The notes below the pieces were generated by a model. It was not told where the DNA came from, did no database searches, and saw only the letters and a program-made list of their open reading frames with translations. The translations under genes were made by a program, and so were the position numbers. Positions 58,601-58,977 of a stretch of 58,977 bases of DNA are shown here, piece by piece. Every line of letters begins with the position of its first letter. Within the stretch, counting starts at the first letter, position 1. Source of the stretch: Flavobacterium hydrocarbonoxydans (GTDB lineage: Bacteria; Bacteroidota; Bacteroidia; Flavobacteriales; Flavobacteriaceae); assembly GCF_009789235.1 (NCBI RefSeq), contig NZ_WSTB01000017.1, forward strand, positions 1-58,977, in the 5' to 3' direction.

Positions 58601-58977
58601 GTTCAAAACCCTAATTTTGAGGTTCCGAACCTCAAATTTGAGGCTTGGAACCCCAAATTTGAGGTTAGGAACGTCAAATTTGACGTCTGGAACGTCAAAG
58701 ATGAGGTCTGCAACGTCAAAGATGAGGTCTGCAACGTCAAAAGTGAGGTTCGGAACGTCAAAAGTGACGTCTGGAACGTCAAATTTGAGGCTTCGAACCC
58801 CATGTATGAGGTTCGAAGCTCCATGTATGGGGTTCCGAGGTCCATGTTTGAGGTTGTGAACCCCAAATCTGACGTCTGGAACCCCGATGATGACGTCTGG
58901 AACCCCAATGTTGACGTCTGGAACCCCGAATTTGACGTCTCGAACCACAAAGATGGGGTCTGGAACCTCAAACATGG
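58601..58977. repeat. Second tandem array of 21-bp units (17 full units, continues past window end)
   Basis: From 58621 to the last base, 17 units of exactly 21 bases, e.g. CGTCTGGAACGTCAAATTTG-A. The unit core, read as the complement, is GACGTCAAATTTGACGTTCC, which differs from the first array's GACGTGAAATTTCACGTTCC at two symmetric positions. Open frames on both strands through the array are artefacts of the multiple-of-three period. Confidence 0.9.

Noticed and set aside
58517..58975. Open frames of 152, 122 and 86 codons on both strands at the right end
   Set aside because: They are translations of the 21-bp array in different frames, overlapping each other completely.

Overview
The window looks like a chromosomal segment of a Flavobacterium-type bacterium (Bacteroidota, Flavobacteriaceae). 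The evidence is low GC, promoters with the TTTG / TAnnTTTG signature, starts without Shine-Dalgarno sequences, a type IX secretion sorting tail, and family proteins typical of the group (GLPGLI, DUF5686 with a CarboxypepD_reg-like domain, GHL15-like lipoprotein, K+-dependent membrane pyrophosphatase). No rRNA, tRNA, CRISPR array or complete insertion sequence was seen.

Layout. 1-3.4 kb: three co-directional genes for secreted or surface proteins (thrombospondin type 3 / T9SS protein cut by the window edge, then two proteins with a shared C-terminal motif). 3.4-8.6 kb, minus strand: thyA, a bifunctional-nuclease-domain protein, etfB-etfA and a glycosidase-like lipoprotein. 8.8-18.4 kb: housekeeping genes (pdhB, DUF5686 protein, alkylbase DNA glycosylase, soluble and membrane pyrophosphatases, deoxynucleoside kinase). 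18.7-25.4 kb: GLPGLI plus outer-membrane-barrel pair, a 21-bp tandem array and a large exported protein of unknown function.

25.5-53.4 kb is a sulfur and methionine region: metK, metY, metX-thrA, metZ, an Rrf2 regulator, a TauE/SafE permease, the sulfate-assimilation run (APS reductase cysH, cysD, cysN, sulfite reductase, cobA, a CysG-N type dehydrogenase, ferredoxin-NADP reductase), then a methionine synthase split over two genes and metF. Two SAM-I riboswitches are clear, ahead of metX and ahead of metH. Sulfate is activated (CysDN), reduced to sulfite (CysH) and sulfide (siroheme sulfite reductase, with siroheme from CobA and CysG-N), fixed onto acetylhomoserine (MetX, MetY/MetZ), methylated (MetH, MetF) and activated to SAM (MetK).

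The most interesting part is 27.0-30.2 kb. Around metY there are two parallel modules. Each holds a promoter, two short reading frames rich in Cys/Met codons, each followed by an intrinsic terminator, and then a 63- or 68-codon gene whose product ends in the shared motif NSLLFxMYxxExExLFI. In three of the four leaders a segment at the end of the leader frame can pair with the 5' arm of the following terminator, as expected for transcription attenuation sensing cysteine/methionine. I know of no description of this in Bacteroidota.

The window is also rich in dispersed non-coding elements: a five-copy structured repeat whose hairpin covaries between copies, usually beside a GTCAT...ATGAC repeat; a 197-bp MITE-like element; two related 21-bp tandem arrays; and a 39-bp duplication of the cobA 3' end around a small hairpin insert. 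The right end (53.4-58.98 kb) carries a methyltransferase, a dicarboxylate symporter, a PLP decarboxylase, an exported esterase, a gene remnant and the second 21-bp array, which runs off the window.
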